The notes under the pieces: generated by a model
The model's input: the letters and a program-made list of their open reading frames with translations, nothing else
Database searches by the model: none
Told to the model about the DNA's origin: nothing
Source: Pseudoalteromonas shioyasakiensis
GTDB lineage: Bacteria > Pseudomonadota > Gammaproteobacteria > Enterobacterales > Alteromonadaceae
Length of the DNA stretch: 64,000 bases
Assembly: GCF_019134595.1 (NCBI RefSeq)
Contig: NZ_CP077770.1
Span: 1,012,001 to 1,076,000 of the forward strand
Direction of reading: 5' to 3'
In this document: positions 52,572 through 62,300 of the stretch, piece after piece
Position numbering within the stretch: position 1 is the stretch's first letter
Layout of the letters: every line of letters begins with the position of its first letter
Made by a program: the position numbers and the translations under genes

Positions 52572-53726
52572 ATGTTGAACTTTATTTATAAAAATCAAAC
52601 CGAAATTTTGTTTGGTAAAGGTCAAATGAGTGAGATCACGTCACGTTTACCAGAAAACGCTAAAGTACTATTACTTTTTGGTGGTGGCTCAATAAAGAAA
52701 AATGGCGTATACGACCAAGCAATGAGTGCATTAGCCGATGTTGACGTTATTGAGTTTGGTGGTGTTGAACCTAACCCAACTTACGAAACACTAATGCAAG
52801 CAGTAGCAACTGCTAAAGAGCAGAATGTTAACTTTATTCTAGCTGTTGGCGGTGGCAGTGTTATTGATGGCGCTAAGTTTGTTGCAGCAGCTTATAACTT
52901 TGCAGGTGAGCCGTGGGATATCCTTGTTAAAGGTGCTGAGTTTAGCAACCCGCTTCCTATCGGTGCGGTATTAACTTTACCTGCAACTGGCTCTGAGAGT
53001 AACGGTAACTCAGTGGTTACTAAAAAAGAGACTGCGCAAAAACGTGCTTTTTCATCACCGAGTGTGCAACCTGTTTTTGCAGTACTTGATCCTGAATATA
53101 CTTTTTCGTTACCAGAACGCCAAGTAAGCAATGGTGTTGTAGATGCGTTTGTACACGTTATTGAGCAGTACTTAACTTACCCAGTAAACGCGCCATTACA
53201 AGACCGCTTTGCAGAAGGTATTTTACAAACCTTGATCAGCGAAGGACCTAAAGCCTTAAGCGAACCGCAAAACTATGATGTTAGAGCCAATGTTATGTGG
53301 GCGGCTACAATGGCACTTAATGGTTTGATTGGTCAGGGTGTACCGCAAGATTGGTCTACACATATGATTGGTCATGAATTAACAGCCCTTTATAACCTTG
53401 ATCACGCACAAACGCTGGCGATTGTTTTACCTGCGCTAATGCATGTTCAAAAAGAGCAAAAGTCTATTAAAATACAGCAACTTGGTGAGCGAGTGTTTGG
53501 TTTTAATTATAACGATGAAGCTGAGCAAATCGATAAAACGATTAAAGCAGTGCAAGACTTCTTCGAAGCAATGGCTGTGAAAACGCGCCTTGCTGATTAT
53601 GACCTTGATGAAGAAGCAATAGACGCGGTTGTTAAAAACTTAGAAAAGAATGAGATAACTACGCTAGGCGAACATGGTGATATTGACTTAGCAAAGGTTA
53701 AGCAAATATTAGCGCTTGCACTTTAG
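52572..53726 (+). CDS. yqhD: YqhD-like iron/zinc alcohol dehydrogenase (aldehyde reductase)
   Basis: A 384-residue family III alcohol dehydrogenase close to E. coli YqhD, an NADPH-dependent aldehyde reductase. The cofactor region is LLLFGGGSIKKNGVYDQ and VGGGSVIDGAKF. Metal ligands are suggested by Asp and His in VVDAFVHVIEQYL, His in STHMIGHELTALYNLDH and the following His in that stretch. It probably reduces short-chain and toxic aldehydes. It follows the PfpI-like gene in an apparent two-gene operon and has a strong terminator. Confidence 0.9.
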   Translation: MLNFIYKNQTEILFGKGQMSEITSRLPENAKVLLLFGGGSIKKNGVYDQAMSALADVDVIEFGGVEPNPTYETLMQAVATAKEQNVNFILAVGGGSVIDGAKFVAAAYNFAGEPWDILVKGAEFSNPLPIGAVLTLPATGSESNGNSVVTKKETAQKRAFSSPSVQPVFAVLDPEYTFSLPERQVSNGVVDAFVHVIEQYLTYPVNAPLQDRFAEGILQTLISEGPKALSEPQNYDVRANVMWAATMALNGLIGQGVPQDWSTHMIGHELTALYNLDHAQTLAIVLPALMHVQKEQKSIKIQQLGERVFGFNYNDEAEQIDKTIKAVQDFFEAMAVKTRLADYDLDEEAIDAVVKNLEKNEITTLGEHGDIDLAKVKQILALAL

Positions 53727-53737
53727 GGCTTAAATTT

Positions 53738-53768
53738 AAAGGCGTAACATGAAGTGTTACGCCTTTTT
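53738..53768 (+). terminator. Terminator of the PfpI-like/yqhD operon
   Basis: The stem AAAGGCGTAACA/TGTTACGCCTTT with a 5-base loop is followed by a T run. Confidence 0.93.
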
Positions 53769-53844
53769 AAACAATTGAATACGTTTAATTCTATTGCATA
53801 AGCTAGTAAAATCTAGGCAATAAATTATCGATAAAAATCACATC

Positions 53845-54678
53845 ATGAAACTTACCCACCTATTTTCAAGCGCTTGCTTGGCTTTATCTTGCTTTGTTTA
53901 TGCAGAACCTGCAAAGTTTTATGCTAATGAAGCATTGCAAAAACAAGCTCCAACAGCATATGCGCTCAGTGAATCTAATATTCCTTGGTTAGAGCAAGCA
54001 CATAAGCAAAGACAACTTGATGCAGAAAAACTGGTCAACGCCTTAAAGCAAAATAAAGCGCTTTATAATAAGTTAATGAGCTGGGAAGCGCTATCGTTTG
54101 AACAGCGAATGGCTTTACTACCAGAGGTGTTTGCAATTGAAATTCAAAGCTTTGCTATTACAGCACCAACCTTGGTGATAAATAACACCTTATATCCGCA
54201 AAGAGCCGTTAATTTTGTGTTTGATGTACGTTACCCAGGTGCAGGATTAGTTTACTTAAACCCAGATAAGCTCAAAGAGATGGAAGTTTATGCGCCATTA
54301 GCGTTTTTATTACACGAAACCCGCCATGCATACCAATTTCAGCTAGCTTTTAATGAGCAAAACTTATTAGCAAAGGGTTACTTAAGTGCGTTTAATACGC
54401 AAAGTAACTTATCAGGCGCAACATTTAGTGATTTTTTAACACTACTCAATGAGTACGAGGCGTTTCAATTTGGTAATCAGGTACTTGAACTGCTCACTGA
54501 TGGTAAGTTTGAATCAGCAATGATGGGCACGTTTGCCAGCCAATTTAATGAACATAACCACTTAAAGATTGATTTGCTTGAACTGGCTAAAGATACTCAA
54601 AAGGGCACTTTACTTGAATTATTTAATGCCGCGATGAAAGAGCAATATCAGCTACGTTACCCTGAAAAAGAAAACTAA
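53845..54678 (+). CDS. Exported HExxH (putative zincin) protein
   Basis: A 277-residue protein with a signal peptide (cleavage near VYA-EP). After a helical N-terminal part it contains FLLHETRHAYQF, where His157, Glu158 and His161 form an HExxH zinc motif. The downstream LLNEYEAFQFG could supply a third ligand (Glu203 or Glu205), as in gluzincins. I do not recognise the family, and many such proteins are annotated as hypothetical. It ends 16 bp from the convergent YqhA gene without an obvious terminator. Peptidase activity is inferred from the motif only. Confidence 0.7.
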   Translation: MKLTHLFSSACLALSCFVYAEPAKFYANEALQKQAPTAYALSESNIPWLEQAHKQRQLDAEKLVNALKQNKALYNKLMSWEALSFEQRMALLPEVFAIEIQSFAITAPTLVINNTLYPQRAVNFVFDVRYPGAGLVYLNPDKLKEMEVYAPLAFLLHETRHAYQFQLAFNEQNLLAKGYLSAFNTQSNLSGATFSDFLTLLNEYEAFQFGNQVLELLTDGKFESAMMGTFASQFNEHNHLKIDLLELAKDTQKGTLLELFNAAMKEQYQLRYPEKEN

Positions 54679-54694
54679 CGTTGGTGAGTGTTCA

Positions 54695-55168
54695 CTATTT
54701 CATTGAGCGCCATGCAAAGGTCGAAGCGGCAACCACAATCGCAATAGAAATACCAAGGTAGAGGGTTTCTATTGTGCCGCCAAACTCAACGGCGTGTTCT
54801 AAAAACAGAATCACTAAAATGACGGATGTTACCTGCACTAAGGTAATTTTTAAGTCATGAAAATCTTCGATATGAAAAGCGGCTAAAAACTGGCTACTCT
54901 TATTGGTCGCAGGCGAAATGAATAGCCGGTACAGACTGATGGTAATAACTTGAAGAGTAATACCGATGAGTAATAGGTCGAGAATTTTTAAAAGCTCGAC
55001 AATTAACTCTTTCCCCCCTTTTGCTGAGTCAGGTAGCGCGGTGATGGTGACTTTAACAACATTGAAAACGATATTCACACAAGCAATGTAAACAAGTAAT
55101 GATGAAATTGCTGTAGTGATAATCGCGATGATGACTAAAAACCGGCTATTTTGAAAAAGGCGCTCCAT
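54695..55168 (-). CDS. YqhA family (UPF0114) inner-membrane protein
   Basis: A 157-residue protein with four predicted helices (about 10-30, 60-80, 108-128 and 132-152). The YqhA-family landmarks are present: the N-terminal LFQNSRFLVIIAIITTAISS, LKILDLLLIGITLQVITISLYRLFI, and the acidic FLAAFHIEDFHDLK. The function of the family is not established. The gene is on its own, convergent with the HExxH gene and divergent from the orphan membrane protein. Confidence 0.85.
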   Translation of the reverse strand: MERLFQNSRFLVIIAIITTAISSLLVYIACVNIVFNVVKVTITALPDSAKGGKELIVELLKILDLLLIGITLQVITISLYRLFISPATNKSSQFLAAFHIEDFHDLKITLVQVTSVILVILFLEHAVEFGGTIETLYLGISIAIVVAASTFAWRSMK

Positions 55169-55361
55169 ATCAACTCACACAAATTAATTTCTTTGTTATA
55201 CGAAGCTTAGCTGGTTTTTGATTAAATACAGCATGCATCATTAGCGAAGATGAACCTAACTTACTAGTTCTTTTAGTATTTACTCGTAAGGTCGGATTGT
55301 GTATAAGTTTAAGGAACAACAAGGGTTACTTCTAACAAGCATTAGTACAAAAGGGATTTTT

Positions 55362-56084
55362 ATGGGGTCGATGGCTAAGCACTCACTAGAACTGGATTTA
55401 AATGATAAAAAATGGTTTCGATATGCTGCCTTTAAAGGAAAATCGTCACTAACTGAAGAGTCAATAACAGAATTAGAATCTCTCCCAGGCTTAGCGACGT
55501 TATCTGGGTGGGCCGAAGTGTTTTTTGCGCTTATGGTATGCGCAATTTCGCTATCTAGTTTTTATTTAGTAGATGCTTTTAACCCATGGTTGGCTTTTTT
55601 AGTTTGTCTTACAAGTTTTTTGGTCGTGTTTATTACCAAACGCATCATGACTTACAAGAAGTATGGCTTTGGTTCTAGATGGGCAATGAGCATAAGCAAG
55701 GATGAGCTCAAAATTGATAAATTGACTTTTAAAGGGCACCAAAATCACACTCTCACCATTGCTAAAAACCAAATCGCAGAGGTCTTGTTTCACTACACGA
55801 TGGATCTAAAACGCAAACGAAAGTTTGGCGAACCACGAATTAGATTACCCACTTTGCATGTGTGTGAAATTCACTTAAAAAATGGTGGTACCCATGAAAT
55901 TGACGGGATGCGGGTAGGGCTTTTTAACGTGTTATATTTAATGGTTTTTCATGGCTACCCATTAAGCTTTAAAGGCACTTTTGCTGGTGGCGAAAGGAAT
56001 GCCTTAATTTTGTTACTAAGGATGTTTGCTCTATCTGCAATTGCAAGTGCGCTTAGTATGCTTTTCGTTAATTTAAAGCCATGA
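55362..56084 (+). CDS. Orphan membrane protein, paralogue of the gene at 43579
   Basis: A 240-residue protein. The ATG at 55362 is preferred because AAGGGA lies at a good distance and the N-terminus (MGSMAKHSLELDLNDKKWFR) then aligns with the paralogue. A longer frame back to 55299 has no support. Shared landmarks in order are LPGLATLSGWAE, two adjacent transmembrane helices, YGFGSRWAMSISKDELKIDK, HVCEIHLKNGG, DGMRVGLFNVLYLMVFHGYP and a C-terminal helix. Conservation of the cytoplasmic part is as strong as that of the helices, so both regions matter. Function is unknown. Confidence 0.75.
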   Translation: MGSMAKHSLELDLNDKKWFRYAAFKGKSSLTEESITELESLPGLATLSGWAEVFFALMVCAISLSSFYLVDAFNPWLAFLVCLTSFLVVFITKRIMTYKKYGFGSRWAMSISKDELKIDKLTFKGHQNHTLTIAKNQIAEVLFHYTMDLKRKRKFGEPRIRLPTLHVCEIHLKNGGTHEIDGMRVGLFNVLYLMVFHGYPLSFKGTFAGGERNALILLLRMFALSAIASALSMLFVNLKP

Positions 56085-56153
56085 GCAGTTGTTGTGTGTT
56101 CTTGAATGAAATAGCGCCTATTAGAATTAATAGACGCAGTAGGTACGCTCGTA

Positions 56154-56822
56154 TTAAGCAATAAAGTCGAGGGTTACAAGTAGTCGTTTTTCGCCAGCAG
56201 CAAGTGCAGGTGAGCGATGCACAAGGCCTTTGCCTTCGTTATCTTGCCAAGTTTCGCCTTTTAATAGGGCTACATCACCCACATTTAGAGAGTGAATTTT
56301 AGTATTTGCTGTCATTAAGCCTGATTCTTCATCGCTTAATCCTTGATGCCCTGCGCCAAGCTTGGTGCGATCAAGTCCTGCATTTTGCAACCACTGTGAG
56401 CCACTACCACAATATGTGCTGACTAACCGACAAGGAACTCTGTCAACATGAAAACGTGGGCACATGGCACGTTCAAGTACTCTTAGGCGTAATCCGGTGC
56501 GCTTTAACTCAAATAAATAACAAAACATATCAACAAGCTGAGCGAGGTCGGCTTTAAGCTCTTCTGCTTGAGGTAGTTTTTTAAGGGCCTTATTTATGTC
56601 AGCCACAATGGTATTTTGATTGATCACTGCGTTAATACTGAGTTCTGGGTTGGCTGTAATACTCTCAGCTACTTCTGATTGCAGCTGCTCTGATAAGCTG
56701 CGTTGCCAAATTGCAATATTATGCTCAGGTTTATAAATTTGTGAAAACACCACAGGGCTTAGCGCTGTTGCTGCCGCTGATGGTAGGTTATCTGTGTCAT
56801 GTTCTAATGCGTAGGCTGTCAT
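56154..56822 (-). CDS. DUF1826 protein of a zinc-stress operon
   Basis: A 222-residue cytosolic protein beginning MTAYALEHD. Its ATG overlaps the stop of the COG0523 GTPase gene by one base (TAATG), so I prefer it to a start 45 bp upstream inside that gene. The stretches MCPRFHVDRVPCRLVSTYCG, WLQNAGLD and LLKGETWQDNEGKGLVHRSP carry His and Cys residues that could bind metal. DUF1826 genes commonly lie beside COG0523 GTPases. Its role is not established. It is probably induced under zinc shortage with its partner. Confidence 0.82.
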   Translation of the reverse strand: MTAYALEHDTDNLPSAAATALSPVVFSQIYKPEHNIAIWQRSLSEQLQSEVAESITANPELSINAVINQNTIVADINKALKKLPQAEELKADLAQLVDMFCYLFELKRTGLRLRVLERAMCPRFHVDRVPCRLVSTYCGSGSQWLQNAGLDRTKLGAGHQGLSDEESGLMTANTKIHSLNVGDVALLKGETWQDNEGKGLVHRSPALAAGEKRLLVTLDFIA

Positions 56823-58018
56823 TATGCTTCCTCCCAAACAGGAAATGGATCGGGCAGGGTTTGCCAAAGCGCTTTGCCTGCTAATAGTTCATCGTCGCAA
56901 AGTAAGCAGTTATCGAGAGCTTGAGTGGTCGCTGCTTGATTGAGGTTTTGACCAATAAAAACCAGCTCTTGGCGCATATCACCAAAGGGTTCTTGCCATA
57001 CTTGGTTAATTGAATCTAAGTAGTCGCTATCTGTTGGCCACTGATCTTTTGGTAAGGCTTTCCAAAATACCCCGCCAAAACCATAGCGGGCTATGCCGCC
57101 AGCTTGATTCCATTGGCAAGCAAATTGGGGTCGAGAGGCTAACCAGAAGTAGCCTTTAGAGCGAAGTAGTTTGCCTTCGCGTTGATTATTATGAATAAAG
57201 TTATAAAATTTTTCAGGGTGAAAAGGGCGGCGGGCCTCGTAAGTAAAGCTGCTAATACCGTATTCTTCGGTTTCTGGGGTATGCTCGCCGCGCAGCTCTT
57301 TTAGCCAGCCAGGTGCTTGCTGAGCTTTTTCAAAGTTAAACAGGCCCGTGCCGAGAATTTTATTGATATCAACTTGGCCATTTTCAATGGCAATAAGCTC
57401 TGCAGAAGTATTTAATGAGCTTAAAATGGCTTTTAAACTCTCAAGTTCATCGGCACTAATTAAGTCTGTTTTACTAATTAAAATAACATCAGCAAACTCA
57501 ACTTGATCAATAAGTAAGTCGGCTACGCTTCGCTCATCTTCATCACCTAAATGCTCGTTGGTTTCTTGTAAAAACTTGGCTTCGTTAAAGTCGTTTAAAA
57601 AGTTAACGGCATCAACGACCGTGACCATGGTATCAAGCCTTGCAACATCAGAAAGTGACACGCCATCTTCATTGGCAAAGGTAAATGTTTCGGCAACAGG
57701 AAGGGGCTCTGAAATACCGGTTGACTCAATAACCAAATAATCAAATTGGCCCGTTTGCGCTAAAGCGCGTACTTCAATGAGTAAGTCTTCACGCAGCGTG
57801 CAGCAGATACAACCATTGCTCATTTCTACTAGTTTATCTTCGCCGCGGCTCAGCGAAACATCGTTTTTAACTGTTGCAGCATCGATGTTTATTTCGCTCA
57901 TATCATTGACGATTACAGCCACTTTTTTTTCTTCACGGTTATTTAAAATATGGCTGAGCACAGTGGTTTTACCTGCACCTAAAAAGCCAGAGAGCACGGT
58001 GACGGGAAGTTTGCTCAT
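56822..58018 (-). CDS. COG0523-family GTPase, probable zinc chaperone (ZigA-like)
   Basis: A 398-residue G3E-family GTPase with Walker [12 protein letters not shown], the metal-binding [10 protein letters not shown] that defines COG0523, switch region [10 protein letters not shown], and SKTD in place of NKxD. A C-terminal CobW domain (about 245-360) follows. Such proteins deliver metal, usually zinc, to client enzymes. Zinc is favoured here by the downstream DUF1826 gene and by a Zur-type palindrome just upstream. It is the first gene of a two-gene operon. Confidence 0.88.
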   Translation of the reverse strand: MSKLPVTVLSGFLGAGKTTVLSHILNNREEKKVAVIVNDMSEINIDAATVKNDVSLSRGEDKLVEMSNGCICCTLREDLLIEVRALAQTGQFDYLVIESTGISEPLPVAETFTFANEDGVSLSDVARLDTMVTVVDAVNFLNDFNEAKFLQETNEHLGDEDERSVADLLIDQVEFADVILISKTDLISADELESLKAILSSLNTSAELIAIENGQVDINKILGTGLFNFEKAQQAPGWLKELRGEHTPETEEYGISSFTYEARRPFHPEKFYNFIHNNQREGKLLRSKGYFWLASRPQFACQWNQAGGIARYGFGGVFWKALPKDQWPTDSDYLDSINQVWQEPFGDMRQELVFIGQNLNQAATTQALDNCLLCDDELLAGKALWQTLPDPFPVWEEA

Positions 58019-58055
58019 AGTAGTGACCCTTAATTAGATTAAACAAAATACGCTA

Positions 58056-58080
58056 AATGTTTTGTTATAATATATCAAAT
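58056..58080. promoter_or_regulatory. Putative Zur box
   Basis: The core GTTATAATATATC (58064-58076) matches the GTTATAnTATAAC Zur consensus except near its right end. It lies about 45 bp above the COG0523 GTPase start codon, within the likely promoter of that minus-strand operon. Confidence 0.65.
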
Positions 58081-58190
58081 TGCTGGCGTTTAGGAATAGT
58101 AATCGTTGTTCGAGTAATACTATTTGACAGTGTACTAACCGGTACAACTGGCTTAACCTTTAGCTAATTGACTGCTTATTAAGGATTTAT

Positions 58191-59177
58191 ATGCGTTTAG
58201 CCAAACTGTTGTCAGCATTTTCTATTACTTGTTTACCTTATACGTTATCGGCAAAAGAGCTTTTAGCACCAAAGCTCCCTGAGGCTATACAAGAAATTTA
58301 CCCTACAGTAATGAATCAACAGATTTGGGTTGCGGGTGGTATCTCTACCGAGCTGCCAGCATCAACGGGTAAGATGACAGAAAAAGTTCATTTTTGGTCA
58401 CCTAAGTATGCTAGTTGGCAATCAGCACCTAGTTTGCCTGAAGGGCGTCATCACACGTATTTAATCGCAGTAGACAGCAGATTATTTGCCTTTGGTGGTT
58501 TTGTTAATAGCCAAGGCCAATGGACCAATAGCCGTGATGTGCTAATGCTAGATAAAGGTGCTAAAGCATGGCAAAAGGTGGCGAGTTTGCCTTTTGCATT
58601 AAGCGAAACTGTGGGCGCAGTGCTTAATGGTAAAGTGCACTTAGCAGGTGGACGTAGCCCAAGCAGTGAGAAAAATGGCCAATGGCAGCATAGTTTAGAT
58701 GTGAGTGCGCATTTAATTTTTGATCCTAAAAGCTTCACCTTCAAAGAAGCTGCACCCTTACCTTCGGCTAGAAATAGTGCGGCAAGTGCACAAGTATACG
58801 GCCGTTGGTTTGTGTTAGGTGGAAGAACCGTTGGCGGCGAGCCTATCACTGACATGCTCGAATACTTACCTGAAACAGACACTTGGCAAGCACATGCAGC
58901 ACTCCCTAAAGCACGAGCAGGGCATGCGGCGGCAGTTATTGATAATGCTATTACTGTGTTTGGCGGTGAGAATAGCAAAGGAGTTGACCGTGAAGTTTTT
59001 AGCTATGATTTGTCTAAGCAGCAATGGCGCAAAACTTTCGAATGGCAAACACCTCGCCACGGTTTAGGAGCTGTTACGTTAAACGGCCAAATTTGGCTAG
59101 TGGGTGGTGCCACAAAGGTAGGACTTTCTGAAACGAGCCGTGAAGTTAATTCATTAAGCATATTTGTTGAACAATAG
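58191..59177 (+). CDS. Periplasmic Kelch-repeat protein
   Basis: A 328-residue protein with a signal peptide (cleavage near LSA-KE). It is followed by about six Kelch blades marked by the GG pair and spaced Tyr/Trp, for example IWVAGGISTE, LFAFGGFVNSQGQ, VHLAGGRSPS, WFVLGGRTVGGE, ITVFGGENSKG and IWLVGGATKV. The architecture resembles the N-acetylneuraminate epimerase (NanM) family. I see no neighbouring sialic acid gene, so the enzymatic call is not made. It is monocistronic; the region to the next gene (about 155 bp) shows no strong terminator. Confidence 0.8.
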   Translation: MRLAKLLSAFSITCLPYTLSAKELLAPKLPEAIQEIYPTVMNQQIWVAGGISTELPASTGKMTEKVHFWSPKYASWQSAPSLPEGRHHTYLIAVDSRLFAFGGFVNSQGQWTNSRDVLMLDKGAKAWQKVASLPFALSETVGAVLNGKVHLAGGRSPSSEKNGQWQHSLDVSAHLIFDPKSFTFKEAAPLPSARNSAASAQVYGRWFVLGGRTVGGEPITDMLEYLPETDTWQAHAALPKARAGHAAAVIDNAITVFGGENSKGVDREVFSYDLSKQQWRKTFEWQTPRHGLGAVTLNGQIWLVGGATKVGLSETSREVNSLSIFVEQ

Positions 59178-59332
59178 CTTGCTTCTAATTAGATACTTTT
59201 AGTTAAGAGTTCATAATCTACTCCTTGAATAAATGTCTCTAATAGAGGAAAATCGTTTGCTTAATCTCATAATAAGAAAACAGTTTTTTGTTGTGAGTAA
59301 AATAAAAATTATAAGTTGTTTAGGATAGGGAA

Positions 59333-62300
59333 ATGACCAAGCTACCATACCTTGCGTTGCTATTTTGCTCGCAATCACTTTTAGCCACAGAAAATACTGC
59401 ACATTATAACCTATATGGTGATGCGACACTTTTAAATTCGCAACAGATTAATTACGAAAAAACTTATTTTACTAGCCGCGATAAAAACAATTCGCAAGCA
59501 GATTTAGACAGAGCTTCTGGGATTAACTTACCCAATACCACTGTAGATGAAAGCTTAGATTTAACATCTGTATTTCGTCGTTACTCTTTGGGTAATTCAA
59601 CAGGTCTAAATGGTCTTTATTCTGTAGACTTGCTCGGGAACGGTAATAAGCAAATTATTTCGGTGCAACAAAACGATTTTAATATTATTGAGTATAAAGA
59701 TAATCAATATTCAGTCGTTGAAGGTTTCGATTCTCAGGATTACATCACAGATAGTACATTGGTAAAAAGCACTGCCGATGATACTTATTATTTAATACTT
59801 ATGACGAGCAATCAGATAGTAAAAGTTAATTTACTAACAATGAAAGTCGAAAGTACTAAGGAAGTAATTTCTAGCCAATCAGTTATGGCAAGAGATATTA
59901 ATAACGATGGTCAGGACGAGCTCATTGCTATTGCCAATAGCCAGGTTTTAATACTAGACCAGTCAGACCTTTCTATTATTTCCCAACTTGAGTATTACGG
60001 TAACAAATTTGTTGTTGGTTCGTTTACCGAACAAAATGTTCACGAATTAATGCTTGAAGATGGCAAGTTGTATCGTATCTCTGAAAATACAATAGATTAT
60101 ATAAAAACATTGAGTACGCAACTAACAGGTATCCATTTACAAAGTGTTGATACTAACCAAGATGGTTTAGATGAAGTAATCAATGGAAATGCTTGGTACT
60201 CGATAGAATTAATTAGCCCAAGCACAGACAGTGTCATGTGGACAGCAAATAGTGATTTAGACATTTCAAGAATTATAGTCGCAGATATTAATAATGATGG
60301 CGCCCAAGATCTCGTATATGGTGATGGTCAATGGGGGCAAATTCATGCTTTATCTTTAACTACTGGTCAGGAGTTTTGGCAGATCAATAACCCTGAACAC
60401 AGTGTTTCAAGTATTTTGGTAGACGATTTTAATCTTGATGGCAAAGCAGATATCGCCTGGGGAGCAGGTTATACGTCTTCAGGGGATGATGGGTTTCATA
60501 TTCATACTGTAGAAGATAAGTCTAATCAATGGTCGCAAACGATCTTTAGCTACTCGCAGTTTTTATTAGGTCTTGCAGATATTGACGGTAAAGGTGGAAT
60601 TGATGTTGTTTTTTCTGAAAATGGCACAAACAAACTTCAAGTTGTTGATATCGAAACAAACGAGCAATTACTAACCAATGTCGATTTAACCGATGGCTGG
60701 AATGACTACCAGTATGTGATTGCTGCTGATTTATTCAATGATGATAAAAACTATTTAATCGTTGCAGGATCAAGGTCTTACGCAGGGAGCATACAAGTAT
60801 TTTCCCCAGATAATGGAAACGTACTGTATACGATACCTTTTGAAAGTGGCGACCAAATTTCAACAATTGAAGCCTATGATATTAACCAAGATGGTTTCTT
60901 AGAGCTAATTGTTGGCAATGGCGCATCGCATACCGGAAGTGAAGGCTCATACATACGAGTTTTTAACGGACAAACCGGTGAACTAATTAAGCGTTCACCT
61001 CGTTTACATGACTTTTGGAGTGGGGTTTCTGACATAGTCGCAGGCATAGATACACAACAAAGCAGTAAAGAATTATTTGCTTTAACCGGTAACCAATTAG
61101 TCAAATATAATTACACTGATAATAGTGTAACTAATTACTCTTTAAACGACCGTTTTAAGTCGCTAGAGGGGGTTGTTATCAATGGTGAAAAAGCACTTTA
61201 TGCTGCCAATCAATATGGCCTTTTATTCTCTTTGACAGAAACAGGTGAAATGTCAGAAGTTGCTAAATTATGTGACAATTCATTAAACAATATAGTATCT
61301 ACACGTGCAGGCTTCATCTTATTTAGTTGTGAAGATAAGTTTGGAGAGTACGATTTAAATAATAATGAACTGCTTTATGAAGTAGCGCGTGCAAATCAAC
61401 GTAGTTCTATAGTAAGTGCAACTTATAATGGTGTGGATTATTCATTGCTATCAGGAAAATCTATAGAGGTTTTCTCAAATGAAGCCCCAGCTCCTTTAGC
61501 TAAACCGCAAGATAGCGAGGTAACATCCCATGTGCTTTCGCCACTCGAAGTTAACCTTAATTTGAGTGATATTGACTTTGTGGTTTTTGAAAATAGTCCT
61601 ACCCTTGGCCAGTTGACGTTTATTGACCGTCAAACAGGACAGTTCACATATACGCCTAACGGCACTGTAGGTGTTGATGAATTAGCGTTTTATACAGTAA
61701 AAGGTCGTTCACGTTCTGAGCTTGCAAAGTTTACAGCTACGTTAACTAATCAGGCTCCAGTCGTTGAGAACTCTTCGATCACAACGCACTGGAATACACC
61801 TTTGATACTTACTTTGCCTGCCTCAGATGCAGACGATGAGCCACTTATTTTTACTGTAAAAAATGTGCCTCAACATGGTCAAATTGAATTACTTGATCAA
61901 AATACGGGTGAAATAAAATACACGCCGAGTGGTGAATCTTTACAGCCTGTTTCAATTACTTTTACCGCGAAAGACTCGCTTGAAGAGACTGCGCTTGCCA
62001 ATGTTGTAGTTGAATTAACAAATACAACACCGACGGCTATAGATTTAAGTTATGAAACTTATTACTCAACGGTAGTAAATGGTCGTTTTATTGGCAATGA
62101 CGAAGATAGTGATAAGTTAGAGTTTGAACTAGTAACGAGCCCAAGTTCTGGTGAGCTTAGTTTTGATAAGGATACTGGATTATTTGTCTACGAACCGTCA
62201 GGTGAGTCTGCTTATTCTGTAAGTTTTACCTATCGAGTAAAAGATAGATTTGCTTCATCAGAAACAAAAACTGTATTTATAAACATCGTTGGTAAAGCAG

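Noticed and set aside
58191..59177. Calling the Kelch protein N-acetylneuraminate epimerase
   Set aside because: Kelch blades alone do not establish this activity, and no sialic acid gene lies nearby.
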